A stretch of DNA of 64,000 nucleotides. Source: UBA11358 sp049517655 (lineage in GTDB: Bacteria > Verrucomicrobiota > Verrucomicrobiia > Limisphaerales > UBA11358). The stretch is taken from positions 124,001 to 188,000 of the forward strand of contig JBEKRQ010000003.1 in NCBI GenBank assembly GCA_049517655.1, written 5' to 3'. This document shows positions 26,880 to 34,305 of the stretch, piece after piece (the first letter of the stretch is position 1; each line of letters begins with the position of its first letter). The notes under the pieces were generated by a model, which saw only the letters and a program-made list of their open reading frames with translations, was not told the DNA's origin and did no database searches. Both the position numbers and the translations under genes were made by a program.

Positions 26880-28172
26880 TTACCGGTCTGGCATGGCGGT
26901 CAGATTGACCGGATTCACCTGGCTGTCCGGGTAACTGAAATCTTCCCAACCGATCTTTGACCGCACGGCGGGATCAAGGTTGTTGTAGATGGGTGTTCCT
27001 GGCAACGGACAAAGCCGTGCTGCGGAAATAATTTCAGGCCGGGCCCAGCGCAGGAACCGCACCGTGGCTTTAAAATCTTCGGGAGTTTCGCCCGGCAGAC
27101 CCACCATGATGTCCGCGAAAATGCGCAAGCCCGCCCGCCGTGTCAGTTCAACGGCGCGCCGGTTCAGCTCGATGTCCGTCTGTTTGCCAAGCCGCCGCAG
27201 CGACTCCGTCGAACCGCTTTCAAAACCGTATTCAACCTGGATGCAGCCGGCTGCCTTCATCTCGGCCAGTATTTCGGCGTCAGCTTGGTTGACCCGGAGG
27301 CACGCTTCCCATTTCAGTTGCTTGTGCAAGCCGGCCCGGCGGATGGCCGTGCATAATTCCAGCAATCTTCCACGATCCGCCCCGACAGTGTCGTCCTCAA
27401 AACGTATGGCTGTCACGCCGAGGCACGTCGCGGCGTGGCGCATCTGGTCGAGGACGTATTCGATGGAGTGATAACGCACGCCCAATCCGGCGACGAGGTG
27501 GCCGGCGCAGAAGCTGCAGCGATGAGAACAGCCGCGGCTCGTGCGGAGATTGGTGGCCGGGAGTTTCAGGAACCGGATCAGCCACCGGCTGGGCGCTGTG
27601 AAATGTTTCACGTTGAACAGGTCGTAGGCGGGTGGCCCCAGACGATCGAGATCCTCCACCGCCGCGCGGGGAAGCGTGCGCGCCAGCGTCCCCTTGCGGC
27701 GGAAAACAATTCCATTGACGGACGGCGAGAGGCCATGATCGGCCAGTTCCAGCATGGTTAATTCGCCTTCGCCGATGACAGCCGCGTCAATGGCCGGGCA
27801 ACTGGTCAACAGTTCTTCCGGTAGAGCGGTTGGGTGCGGGCCGCCAGCCATCACCAGTGTTTGCGAACCCAACAACGTTTTGGCGTCTTCGGCAACAACC
27901 GCCGCTTCAGGCACACTGGAACTGACGAGCGACAAGCCCACGAGTTCGGGGCGAAATTCCTGCATCTGCGCCTGTAGTAATGCCCGTGCCGCAGCCCGAT
28001 CGTAACGATTCAACTCCAGCGTCTCCTCACAGAGATGGATTTTTACCTGATGCCCGCCCCGGCGCAGCACGGTGGCAATGCAGGCCAGTCCGGATGGAAT
28101 CCAGCGGGAACGAAAAGCGCCCTTGGGCCAGGCCGAAGGCGGTGGTGCTGGATAGACGAGCAGGACGTTCAT
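26880..28172 (-). CDS. B12-binding radical SAM protein of the RiPP locus
   Basis: A 430-residue protein. Residues 1-140 form a cobalamin-binding-type Rossmann domain (VMAGGPHPTALPEE, AVIGEGE). The radical SAM cluster motif is RGCSHRCSFCAG near residue 217. The later part has VEYGFESGSTESLRRLGK and DIMVGLPGETPEDF, as in B12-radical SAM methyltransferases and hopanoid/RiPP tailoring enzymes. Its ATG overlaps the nucleotidyltransferase stop by four bases, so it is the last gene of the operon. It may methylate or otherwise modify the core peptides (inference). Confidence 0.88.
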   Translation of the reverse strand: MNVLLVYPAPPPSAWPKGAFRSRWIPSGLACIATVLRRGGHQVKIHLCEETLELNRYDRAAARALLQAQMQEFRPELVGLSLVSSSVPEAAVVAEDAKTLLGSQTLVMAGGPHPTALPEELLTSCPAIDAAVIGEGELTMLELADHGLSPSVNGIVFRRKGTLARTLPRAAVEDLDRLGPPAYDLFNVKHFTAPSRWLIRFLKLPATNLRTSRGCSHRCSFCAGHLVAGLGVRYHSIEYVLDQMRHAATCLGVTAIRFEDDTVGADRGRLLELCTAIRRAGLHKQLKWEACLRVNQADAEILAEMKAAGCIQVEYGFESGSTESLRRLGKQTDIELNRRAVELTRRAGLRIFADIMVGLPGETPEDFKATVRFLRWARPEIISAARLCPLPGTPIYNNLDPAVRSKIGWEDFSYPDSQVNPVNLTAMPDR

Positions 28173-29179
28173 TTGTGTTTTAGGAATTCCCGCAACAACT
28201 GTCGGCGGAACGAATCACGTGAAGCGTGGGCGCGCAGCACGACGCCACGGGTCAGCAATAGATTGCCCGGCCAGGCCCGGCGCTCAATCCCCAAACGTTT
28301 CATCAGGTTCACGCAATTTGGTTCGTCATACATTTTATAGGCCAATGCCAGTGCCGTTGCCAATGCGCGGTTCGTCCCGGTTCGTGGAACGGCTTGAGCA
28401 AGCCAGGTTTCGTCCAGCGTTCCCGCCGTCCCGCGAACGGCCTGGACAACGTCGCCAAGCACTTGCAGCCGGTCAACGCCGTGACTGGCCACACCGTGCA
28501 CTGCTGCAATCAGCAACGTAGCCGCAGCGCTGGGGCGGAGTCGGTTCTGATGCGTCTCCAGTTGCAGGTCTTCATACGTTACGGACAATGCGCGCCGCAG
28601 CGACGGCGAATTCACCAGGTTCCAATGAATCTCCACCATGCCGCCGGAGCGATTGGGATGGCGCCAGCTTTCCTCGCCGTAACCGGTTTGATGCTTCATT
28701 GGCACTACGACCGGCTGGTAACCCAATTCTCTGAACACCTGCCGGGTTTCTGGAAGAATCCGTTGTGGAATCAGCAGGTCCACATCGGTGAATGGACGCA
28801 ACGACGGATGCGAATAGAGACGATCGGCAAAATCGCCACCCTTCAGGATGACCGCCGGCAACCCCGCTTCTTGCATACGGGCGATGATTTCCAGGGCCTG
28901 CCGGCGCAGCACGAGTGATAATCCTGTCCGCTGCCGCATTCGTTGCCGTGCCCAATCGCACACTGCTGGGTCCGGCAGAAAGGAATGCCGTTGTTCATTT
29001 TCCCGGCTGGTCAACCGTTTAAGATTTTCCATGACGATGGCCAGCACGCCATGCCGATCCGCCAACTCCAGCAGCCGCCGCAGTTTTGCCGGTTCTGGTG
29101 GAGCAAGCTTGATGACCTCAGCCGGGCCGCGGGGATCCGCCAGCGCTAGGAGCAAGGAATGGATTTGATTCGGGAACAT
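28169..29179 (-). CDS. Nucleotidyltransferase-fold protein of the RiPP locus
   Basis: A 336-residue protein of the NTP_transf_5 family (PF14907). The conserved core AVILKGGDFADRLY and RPFTDVDLLI supplies the DxD-type metal aspartates near residues 115-137. The start MFPNQIHSLLLAL is chosen because its ATG overlaps the kinase TGA (TGATG). Homologues in some lasso peptide clusters act after a peptide kinase. The substrate here is unknown. Confidence 0.85.
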   Translation of the reverse strand: MFPNQIHSLLLALADPRGPAEVIKLAPPEPAKLRRLLELADRHGVLAIVMENLKRLTSRENEQRHSFLPDPAVCDWARQRMRQRTGLSLVLRRQALEIIARMQEAGLPAVILKGGDFADRLYSHPSLRPFTDVDLLIPQRILPETRQVFRELGYQPVVVPMKHQTGYGEESWRHPNRSGGMVEIHWNLVNSPSLRRALSVTYEDLQLETHQNRLRPSAAATLLIAAVHGVASHGVDRLQVLGDVVQAVRGTAGTLDETWLAQAVPRTGTNRALATALALAYKMYDEPNCVNLMKRLGIERRAWPGNLLLTRGVVLRAHASRDSFRRQLLREFLKHK

Positions 29180-30168
29180 CAAGACCACAGTGAAGCGAGC
29201 CGATCCGGCAACTCTTCCAGGCGCGGGCAAAGGCTGGCTTGGAAAGTCCGGCTGGAACGCACCAGTTCCCCCAGTGCCTCAAACGCCCGGCCCGCCACAG
29301 CCTCGCGACGCCGATCGGGCGCACGGACGTTTTCGCGGGTCAGGCGTGTCAGCGCCGTGACCTTGTCCACCGGCTCAATCCGATGGGACTTCGTATTTCG
29401 CGGATTCAGAAAAAGAATCAATCCCGGTGATGCCGTCAGGCCGGTTGTCTGCGGTTTCAATGACCGTGCATCCAGAAGCCGCTCGCCGTGCAAACTGACG
29501 CCGCCCATGGGCAAATCCCGCAGCCAGGGGAGCAACTCAAACGTTCGTGAATGCACCTTGCAACGGATTCGGATTCCCCAGATTCGTCCCGGCTGGTTCG
29601 TGGTCGCGGCCTGGTAAAAAGTCATGTCGTCAGCCAGCATGCCCAGACCCGCCCCGGCCAGCGCCAGTGCCAGTGTGGTTTTTCCACGGCCGCTCATGCC
29701 CGAGAAAATGAGCGCGCGCCGCTGGCCGCCGACTTGGACGAACAGGCTGGCGGCATGGATTACGTGATGGCCGGCCAACCCGAGGCAATCACACAACAGC
29801 GGCAGGAAACAAGTTTCCAACAGACCAGCTTTGCTGTTTGGACTCACAACAATCCTGGCAATGCGCCCAGCCAGATCAATGTCAGCGCAGACATGATCCG
29901 GTATCTCAATCCGCCGCCGATTAAGACCACTGCGACAGATCATCCGGGTGCCGCCGGGCAGTGTGCCTGTCCAGAAGTTGCGCAATTCCGGGTCGGCTTT
30001 CTGATGTGGCTGCCCATAATCCAGAATCACATGGAATCCCTCCACACCGTCGCCGGAGTCTGCATAAGCGCCCAGAAGCACATTAATCACATCCAGCAGC
30101 GATTGACTTGGTGTCTCCACCGTCATTCGCATGCCATGCAGGTTGTAATGCGCCCTTGCCAATCTCAT
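29179..30168 (-). CDS. HprK-related kinase of the RiPP locus
   Basis: A 329-residue protein with an HPr-kinase-like P-loop, SGMSGRGKTTLALALAGAG, near residue 156, followed by LADDMTFY as the Walker B/acidic pair. It matches the HprK-related kinases found beside PqqD and lasso B2 proteins, relatives of which phosphorylate lasso peptides. It is not the PTS HPr kinase, since no HPr is nearby. It begins about 200 bases after the last precursor gene and is coupled to the nucleotidyltransferase. Confidence 0.85.
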   Translation of the reverse strand: MRLARAHYNLHGMRMTVETPSQSLLDVINVLLGAYADSGDGVEGFHVILDYGQPHQKADPELRNFWTGTLPGGTRMICRSGLNRRRIEIPDHVCADIDLAGRIARIVVSPNSKAGLLETCFLPLLCDCLGLAGHHVIHAASLFVQVGGQRRALIFSGMSGRGKTTLALALAGAGLGMLADDMTFYQAATTNQPGRIWGIRIRCKVHSRTFELLPWLRDLPMGGVSLHGERLLDARSLKPQTTGLTASPGLILFLNPRNTKSHRIEPVDKVTALTRLTRENVRAPDRRREAVAGRAFEALGELVRSSRTFQASLCPRLEELPDRLASLWS

Positions 30169-30332
30169 GCTCGGCTCGATAGGGAAAATAAAAACAAACA
30201 GACAATGCCGCTGCTGTCTTCAAGAAGACTGCAACATATTCAAAATTGGAATCCACACATAAACCAAACCTCTCCGAAAGTCAGCACAACTGGTTACCGA
30301 CATCTCAAGGACGAGAAACTAGAGGCCTTTTG

Positions 30333-30358
30333 GCAAGCGTCTTTTGCTGGCCGCTTGC
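30333..30358. other. Inverted repeat after the last precursor gene
   Basis: GCAAGCG and CGCTTGC form a perfect 7-base stem with a 12-base loop, seven bases past the stop of precursor 6. It lacks a T tract. It could slow 3' exonucleases or partly terminate, making precursor mRNA more abundant than downstream enzyme mRNA. Confidence 0.5.
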
Positions 30359-30364
30359 GAGTCT

Positions 30365-30499
30365 TTACCCCGGTTCGGTTGTGACGCCCGGGCTGCCGTC
30401 TTCGGTTACTTCCTTGATCTGTTCACGCTTTTTGATCTCCGGCGGGGCGTAGTCGCGCTTTTTGGTCTCCGGCGGGGTTTGTTTTTTTGATGTTTTCAT
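30365..30499 (-). CDS. RiPP precursor peptide 6
   Basis: A 44-residue peptide. The leader is slightly shortened (ETKKRDYAPPEIKKREQIKE) and the Tyr, Pro, Ile and Thr recognition positions are at 17, 20, 22 and 32. The predicted core after Thr-Glu is DGSPGVTTEPG. Its ATG overlaps the stop of precursor 5 (ATGA), showing translational coupling. Confidence 0.85.
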   Translation of the reverse strand: MKTSKKQTPPETKKRDYAPPEIKKREQIKEVTEDGSPGVTTEPG

Positions 30500-30633
30500 A
30501 CAGGCCCGGTGCTGCCCGGGGGAACGCCTTCTGTGACTTCCTTGATTTGTTCGCGCTTTTTAATCTCCGGCGGGACGTAGTCGCGCTTCTGTTTCTTGTT
30601 CTCCAGCGGGGTTTGTTTTTTTGATGTTTTCAT
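30496..30633 (-). CDS. RiPP precursor peptide 5
   Basis: A 45-residue peptide with leader motif YVPPEIKKREQIKEVTE and predicted core GVPPGSTGPV. This core starts with Gly, as lasso cores do, but has no Asp/Glu acceptor at positions 7-9. The spacer before its ATG resembles the one before precursor 3. Confidence 0.85.
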   Translation of the reverse strand: MKTSKKQTPLENKKQKRDYVPPEIKKREQIKEVTEGVPPGSTGPV

Positions 30634-30647
30634 ATGATATTTCTACG

Positions 30648-30779
30648 TCAAACGGTGGTCCCGGGGGATGGGAATTCCGTGACTTCCTTGATTTGTTCGC
30701 GCTTTTTGATTTCCGGTTTGACGTAGTCGCGCTTCTGTTTCTTGTTCTCCGGCGGAGTTTGTTTTTTTGATGTTTTCAT
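30648..30779 (-). CDS. RiPP precursor peptide 4
   Basis: A 43-residue peptide with leader motif YVKPEIKKREQIKEVTE and predicted core FPSPGTTV. The first 35 residues are nearly identical to precursors 1, 2 and 5, while the last eight differ fully. That is the pattern expected of a leader/core peptide. Confidence 0.88.
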   Translation of the reverse strand: MKTSKKQTPPENKKQKRDYVKPEIKKREQIKEVTEFPSPGTTV

Positions 30780-30784
30780 ATAAT

Positions 30785-31252
30785 TTAATTTCGGATCAAT
30801 TGTGAAACCAGTTGCTTGAGTTCGGCAACGTTCCGCTTGAGCGCCTGAATTTCCGTATCCTTTTCTTCCAGTTTCTGATTCAACCCCTGGATCGCCGCCA
30901 GCTCCACGCCATGGAATTCCAAAGTGCTGATGTTCTTGTCATCGCGGCCGGGATAAAATGCGCCTTTAAAATCCTGCGCCATTGGACCGAGATGCGGGAC
31001 ATCACCATCCTTCTCCCATTTGTAATTCCACCGTTCAATGGGAATGGCAGCCAGCTTTTCCAGCACGGCCACCGTATTCACTGATCGGAAGTTTTTCTTG
31101 GCGTTGCGATCCGATATGAGCACCGGTGTGATAGCTGGGCCCGAGCCTTCCGTGGTTTCCTTGATTTGTTCGCGCTTTTTGATTTTCGGCGGGACGTAGT
31201 CGCGTTTCTGTTTCTTGTTTTCCGGCAGGGTTTGTTTTTTGGATGTTTTCAT
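30785..31252 (-). CDS. RiPP precursor 3 fused to a Peptidase_S74 domain
   Basis: A 155-residue protein. Residues 1-35 are the shared leader (YVPPKIKKREQIKETTE), residues 36-46 read GSGPAITPVLI, and from Ser47 an intramolecular chaperone/auto-processing domain (Peptidase_S74, as in phage tailspikes and endosialidases) begins: SDRNAKKNF, LEKLAAIPIERWNYKWE, HLGPMAQDF, LAAIQGLNQKLEEKD. A coiled coil ends it. Ser47 and Lys52 have the spacing of the known Ser-Lys dyad. Cleavage before Ser47 would leave a 46-residue precursor, the same length as precursor 1. No S74 fusion to a RiPP leader is known to me. Confidence 0.88.
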   Translation of the reverse strand: MKTSKKQTLPENKKQKRDYVPPKIKKREQIKETTEGSGPAITPVLISDRNAKKNFRSVNTVAVLEKLAAIPIERWNYKWEKDGDVPHLGPMAQDFKGAFYPGRDDKNISTLEFHGVELAAIQGLNQKLEEKDTEIQALKRNVAELKQLVSQLIRN

Positions 31253-31266
31253 ATAATGTTTTTACG

Positions 31267-31398
31267 TCAAAAGACGGTCCCGGGGATTTGTTGTTCTGTG
31301 ACTTCCTTGATTTGTTCGCGCTTTTTGATCTCCGGCTTGACGTAGTCGCGCTTTTGTTTCTTGTTTTCCGGCTGGGTTTGTTTTTTAGGCGTTTTCAT
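31267..31398 (-). CDS. RiPP precursor peptide 2
   Basis: A 43-residue peptide starting MKTPKKQTQPENKKQKRD, with the leader motif YVKPEIKKREQIKEVTE and predicted core QQIPGTVF. It has no signal peptide or membrane segment. It is one of six tandem copies on the minus strand. Confidence 0.88.
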   Translation of the reverse strand: MKTPKKQTQPENKKQKRDYVKPEIKKREQIKEVTEQQIPGTVF

Positions 31399-31423
31399 AT
31401 TGTTTTCGTTTTTTCCACTCTTT

Positions 31424-31564
31424 TTAATCTATTGCCACAGTGACGGGTCCGGGGCCTTGTTCTGTGACTTCCTTGATCTGTTCGCGCTTTTTGATCTCCG
31501 GTTTGACGTAGTCGCGCTTCTGGTTCTTGTTTTCCGGCAGAGTTTGTTCTTTTGAAGTTTTCAT
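31424..31564 (-). CDS. RiPP precursor peptide 1
   Basis: A 46-residue peptide starting at MKTSKEQTLPENKNQKRD; an upstream ATG in frame is rejected because all siblings begin at this MKT. Tyr19, Pro22, Ile24 and Thr34 reproduce the lasso leader spacing YxxPx(L/I)x9T. The predicted core is QGPGPVTVAID. It lies 86 bases after the B2 protease gene and is the first of six tandem precursors. Confidence 0.88.
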   Translation of the reverse strand: MKTSKEQTLPENKNQKRDYVKPEIKKREQIKEVTEQGPGPVTVAID

Positions 31565-31650
31565 GCGATTAAAACTCGTTATTGAATGGCCGATTTGGAA
31601 ATTCAAGTCTAATTGCGCGTGTTGTCCCAATTTAACAGACATCTGTCAAA

Positions 31651-32115
31651 CTATTTGCTCACGCCACCCATTGTTGCTGCACGTTCTTCTGCCAGACAGT
31701 AGGTCAGGAGTGTCGCCGCCGGCTGTTCTGGCGGCGGAGACAGACAGACGTCGTTGAGGGTGACCCAGCAATGCGCGTGCATTCGCCGACTGTCGAGCCG
31801 TGGCGGAAAAACTCCAATGTGCAGAACCGCCGGGCAACCCGCCAGCCTCAGGAAATGGAATAAAGTCAGCCCATGCCGCAGGCAGGCGCGCCGGCGCATA
31901 TTTCGCGGTTGACGCAACCGATGGGCCACCAACCGGGAGATTTCTTCGGGCGGCATGCCGCCATAGGGTTTGAAACGGGGCAGCGGGGTCAACAAACGCA
32001 ATAATTGTTTTAACGGAAGGATTTTCACCAGCAACGGAATCAGCGTTGCCAGCAGCCAGATATGACCGCGCAACAGCAGTCGGCCTGCGGAAAACGTATG
32101 TTCAGGGTTCTTCAA
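31651..32115 (-). CDS. Lasso-type B2 leader peptidase (transglutaminase-like)
   Basis: A 154-residue protein of the lasso peptide B2 family (Transglut_core3). The catalytic Cys78 lies in RRRACLRHGLTLFHFLRLAG and the histidine in HAHCWVTLND (His115). IGVFPP is the usual strand before it. B2 proteins cut lasso leaders two residues after the conserved Thr. Its start overlaps the PqqD-like stop by 14 bases, so the two subunits are made together. Confidence 0.88.
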   Translation of the reverse strand: MKNPEHTFSAGRLLLRGHIWLLATLIPLLVKILPLKQLLRLLTPLPRFKPYGGMPPEEISRLVAHRLRQPRNMRRRACLRHGLTLFHFLRLAGCPAVLHIGVFPPRLDSRRMHAHCWVTLNDVCLSPPPEQPAATLLTYCLAEERAATMGGVSK

Positions 32116-32392
32116 CGAGAAGTTTCTCCTCCAGCAACTTCGCTGCTAATGCCGTCATGTCCCTGCTCAACGTTTCCCGGGGAACCTGAAACTCGTTGAA
32201 GAGCGTGTCAATCACTGCGGCCAGCGATTGCCTGCCGTCCAGTCCACGCAAAAAGGCGGCGGTGGTTTCATTGCAGGTATACAGATAACCGGAGTTGAGC
32301 GAGAGCACGACCGTCTCTTCACCGGGCCCCAGCGATTGAAAGGTCACATCATCCGCCAATCGCAGGCGCGCATTCTGGGATAACGAGGGCAT
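32102..32392 (-). CDS. PqqD-like RiPP recognition protein
   Basis: A 96-residue protein starting MPSLSQNARLRLADDV; an upstream open extension carries no family similarity. The PqqD/RRE winged-helix pattern is clear: VVLSLNSGYLYTCNETTAAF, then LDGRQSLAAVIDTLFNEFQV and a C-terminal helix. Such stand-alone RREs bind leader peptides and hand them to a partner, here the B2 protease encoded next. It is the first gene of the RiPP operon. Confidence 0.9.
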   Translation of the reverse strand: MPSLSQNARLRLADDVTFQSLGPGEETVVLSLNSGYLYTCNETTAAFLRGLDGRQSLAAVIDTLFNEFQVPRETLSRDMTALAAKLLEEKLLVEEP

Positions 32393-32460
32393 TGAATTAT
32401 TCACACAGGTATTTAGCCACAGCCCCCGCCGACTCGTCACGCCGAAATGCAATGGAGTCG

Positions 32461-32500
32461 GAAGCAAGAAGCGAAGGCGGGATTGAACCCAGATGAAACA
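32461..32500. repeat. 40-base direct repeat, copy 2
   Basis: It starts GAAGCAAGAAGCGAAGGCGG and ends ACCCAGATGAAACA. It differs from copy 1 at 26613-26652 by one base. It lies between the divergent PqqD-like and tautomerase genes. Confidence 0.9.
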
Positions 32501-32586
32501 CCGCAACGACTGGGGATTGGAAAACAGCCGGCGGGGGGTTAGACTGAACCCTGAATTACAACGCTGAACCTGAACCAAAAACCATT

Positions 32587-32934
32587 ATGCCATTGTTAAA
32601 ACTCGAAACCACCGTCGCGCTTGCTGATGAAAAGAAGCAGGCGCTACTTGCGTCCCTCTCCAAAATCGTGGCCGGGACGATTGGCAAACCTGAACAATAC
32701 GTCATGGTCGTCGTCAACCCCGCGTCCATCCTCATGTCCGGCAAACCGGGCGCCGCCGCCTTCGTGGACATCCGCAGCATCGGCGGTTTGAACGATTCCG
32801 TGAACCGGCAACTATCGCAAAAGATTTGCAGTCTGTTGAAAGAATCCCTTGGCGTTCCGCTAGACCGGATTTACCTGAACTTCACCAATGTCGCTGGTGG
32901 CAACTGGGGTTGTAACGGCGACACTTTCGGGTGA
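32587..32934 (+). CDS. MIF-like tautomerase
   Basis: A 115-residue protein of the macrophage migration inhibitory factor family. Pro2 is the catalytic base after Met removal. The C-terminal half (LGVPLDRIYLNFTNVAGGNW) is typical of MIF, and VVVNPASILMSGKPGAAAFV corresponds to the substrate-pocket segment. Bacterial members tautomerise phenylpyruvate-like keto acids; a physiological role is unknown. Confidence 0.88.
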   Translation: MPLLKLETTVALADEKKQALLASLSKIVAGTIGKPEQYVMVVVNPASILMSGKPGAAAFVDIRSIGGLNDSVNRQLSQKICSLLKESLGVPLDRIYLNFTNVAGGNWGCNGDTFG

Positions 32935-33068
32935 AACTCGTCACGCTTTCAAGAAACTGCCGGTGACGGCACTCATTCGCAATGCGCACGGCGTCGCGGA
33001 GTGGAAGCTGTTCCTCAATGAATGAACAATGGGAGGGCAAGCAACAAACTCTCCGCCACTGCGATGAA

Positions 33069-34220
33069 TCACGCCTCGCCGAGCAGCGCGTGAACCTTGG
33101 GCATCCATTCGCTGATCGGGATTTTCTGGGGACAGAGGTCTTCACAGTCGTGGCAGGCGATGCAAGCACTGGCCCGCGCCGCTTCCGGGATAAAGATCTG
33201 ATACTTGAATCGCGCGCCGGGAATGTCTTCGTGGAGAAACCCTTCGTTGTAGATTTCGAAATTGGCCGGGATGTCCACTCCGTTGGGGCAGGGCATGCAG
33301 TAATTGCACTTGGTGCAGGGAATAGCGGCTCGTTCCCGGTACTTTTGCTGCAGGTCTGCGATCAGTTTCAGGTCCGCCGCGTCAAACGAATGGCTGCGAG
33401 CGTGAGCCGCCGAATCCAGGTTGGCTTTCACCTGCTCCATGTCGCTCATACCGCTTAACACAACCGACATTTCGGGCTGGTCCCAAAGCCATTGTAACGC
33501 CCAGTCCGCCGGGGAGCGCTTCACGCTGGAGCGCTCGATCATCTGGCGAATGGACGACGGCGGACGGGCCAGCCTGCCGCCGAGCAGCGGTTCCATGATC
33601 ACGACGGCCAGTCCCCTGGCGGCGGCGAGCTTCAATCCCAGAGTGCCCGCCTGATTCTCCGTGTCCATGTAGTTGTATTGAATCTGGCAGAACGTCCAGC
33701 GATCATAACCGTTGATGATGTCACGGAAGCTCTCGTAATTGTCATGGAATGAGAAACCCAGGTGGCGGATGCGTCCGTCGCGAATGGCGGCCTCGGCTTT
33801 TTCTAGGAGCTTGAATTTCGGCACGACTTCGTTCCAGCGCTGTTTATCCAGGCCGTGGAGCAGGTAAAAATCAATGTGATCGGTTTGGAGCTTGCGCAGT
33901 TGTTCGTTCAACATCCGGTCAAAATCCGCCTCCTGTTGGATCAACCACACCGGGGATTTTGTGGCGATTTTCACCCGGTCCCGATGGCCGCGCAACGCCT
34001 TGCCGAGAACGGTCTCGCTGGCGCCTTCGTGATAGATGTAGGCGGTGTCGAAATAGTTCACGCCCCGGTCAAGCGCGTGGTGGATCATGCGCACGGCTTC
34101 CGCTTCGTTGATATTTGGGCCGTTGGGATTTCCGTCCACGGTGGGCAGGCGCATACAGCCAAAACCCAGAACCGACACATTCCAATCCAACTTGCCGAAT
34201 TTTCGAAATTGCATGGTCAT
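33069..34220 (-). CDS. Ferredoxin-type aldo/keto reductase
   Basis: A 383-residue AKR with an extra iron-sulfur tail. YFDTAYIYHEG, IATKSPVW and FYLLHGL carry the AKR tetrad. The C-terminal 80 residues hold CTKCNYCMPCPNGVDIP and CIACHDCEDLCPQKIPI, which suggest a 4Fe-4S ferredoxin-like module. An ATG at 34214 is an alternative start. These proteins are usually flavin- or NAD-linked oxidoreductases of unknown substrate. Confidence 0.9.
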   Translation of the reverse strand: MTMQFRKFGKLDWNVSVLGFGCMRLPTVDGNPNGPNINEAEAVRMIHHALDRGVNYFDTAYIYHEGASETVLGKALRGHRDRVKIATKSPVWLIQQEADFDRMLNEQLRKLQTDHIDFYLLHGLDKQRWNEVVPKFKLLEKAEAAIRDGRIRHLGFSFHDNYESFRDIINGYDRWTFCQIQYNYMDTENQAGTLGLKLAAARGLAVVIMEPLLGGRLARPPSSIRQMIERSSVKRSPADWALQWLWDQPEMSVVLSGMSDMEQVKANLDSAAHARSHSFDAADLKLIADLQQKYRERAAIPCTKCNYCMPCPNGVDIPANFEIYNEGFLHEDIPGARFKYQIFIPEAARASACIACHDCEDLCPQKIPISEWMPKVHALLGEA

Positions 34221-34305
34221 TGTTTCACGAGTGGAGATTTGAGGAAGCTCATTCGCGAACCAGCGCATCCGTGCTTCATCTGTGTTCGATCTGTGGCTAA
34301 AAAGG

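Noticed and set aside
30785..31252. Prophage tail-fibre remnant
   Set aside because: No other phage gene is near, and the N-terminus is the same leader as the five neighbouring precursors.
30365..31564. CRISPR-like array, since about 135-base units repeat
   Set aside because: Each unit is an ORF with a start, leader and stop; the repeated part is coding and far longer than CRISPR repeats.
26880..32392. A classical lasso peptide cluster
   Set aside because: RRE, B2 and leader motif fit, but no cyclase (asparagine-synthetase-like) gene is present, and the cores lack the acceptor Asp/Glu at 7-9.
26613..32500. attL/attR sites of an integrated element
   Set aside because: No integrase or tRNA lies at either end, and the repeat resembles dispersed words elsewhere; kept only as a flanking repeat.
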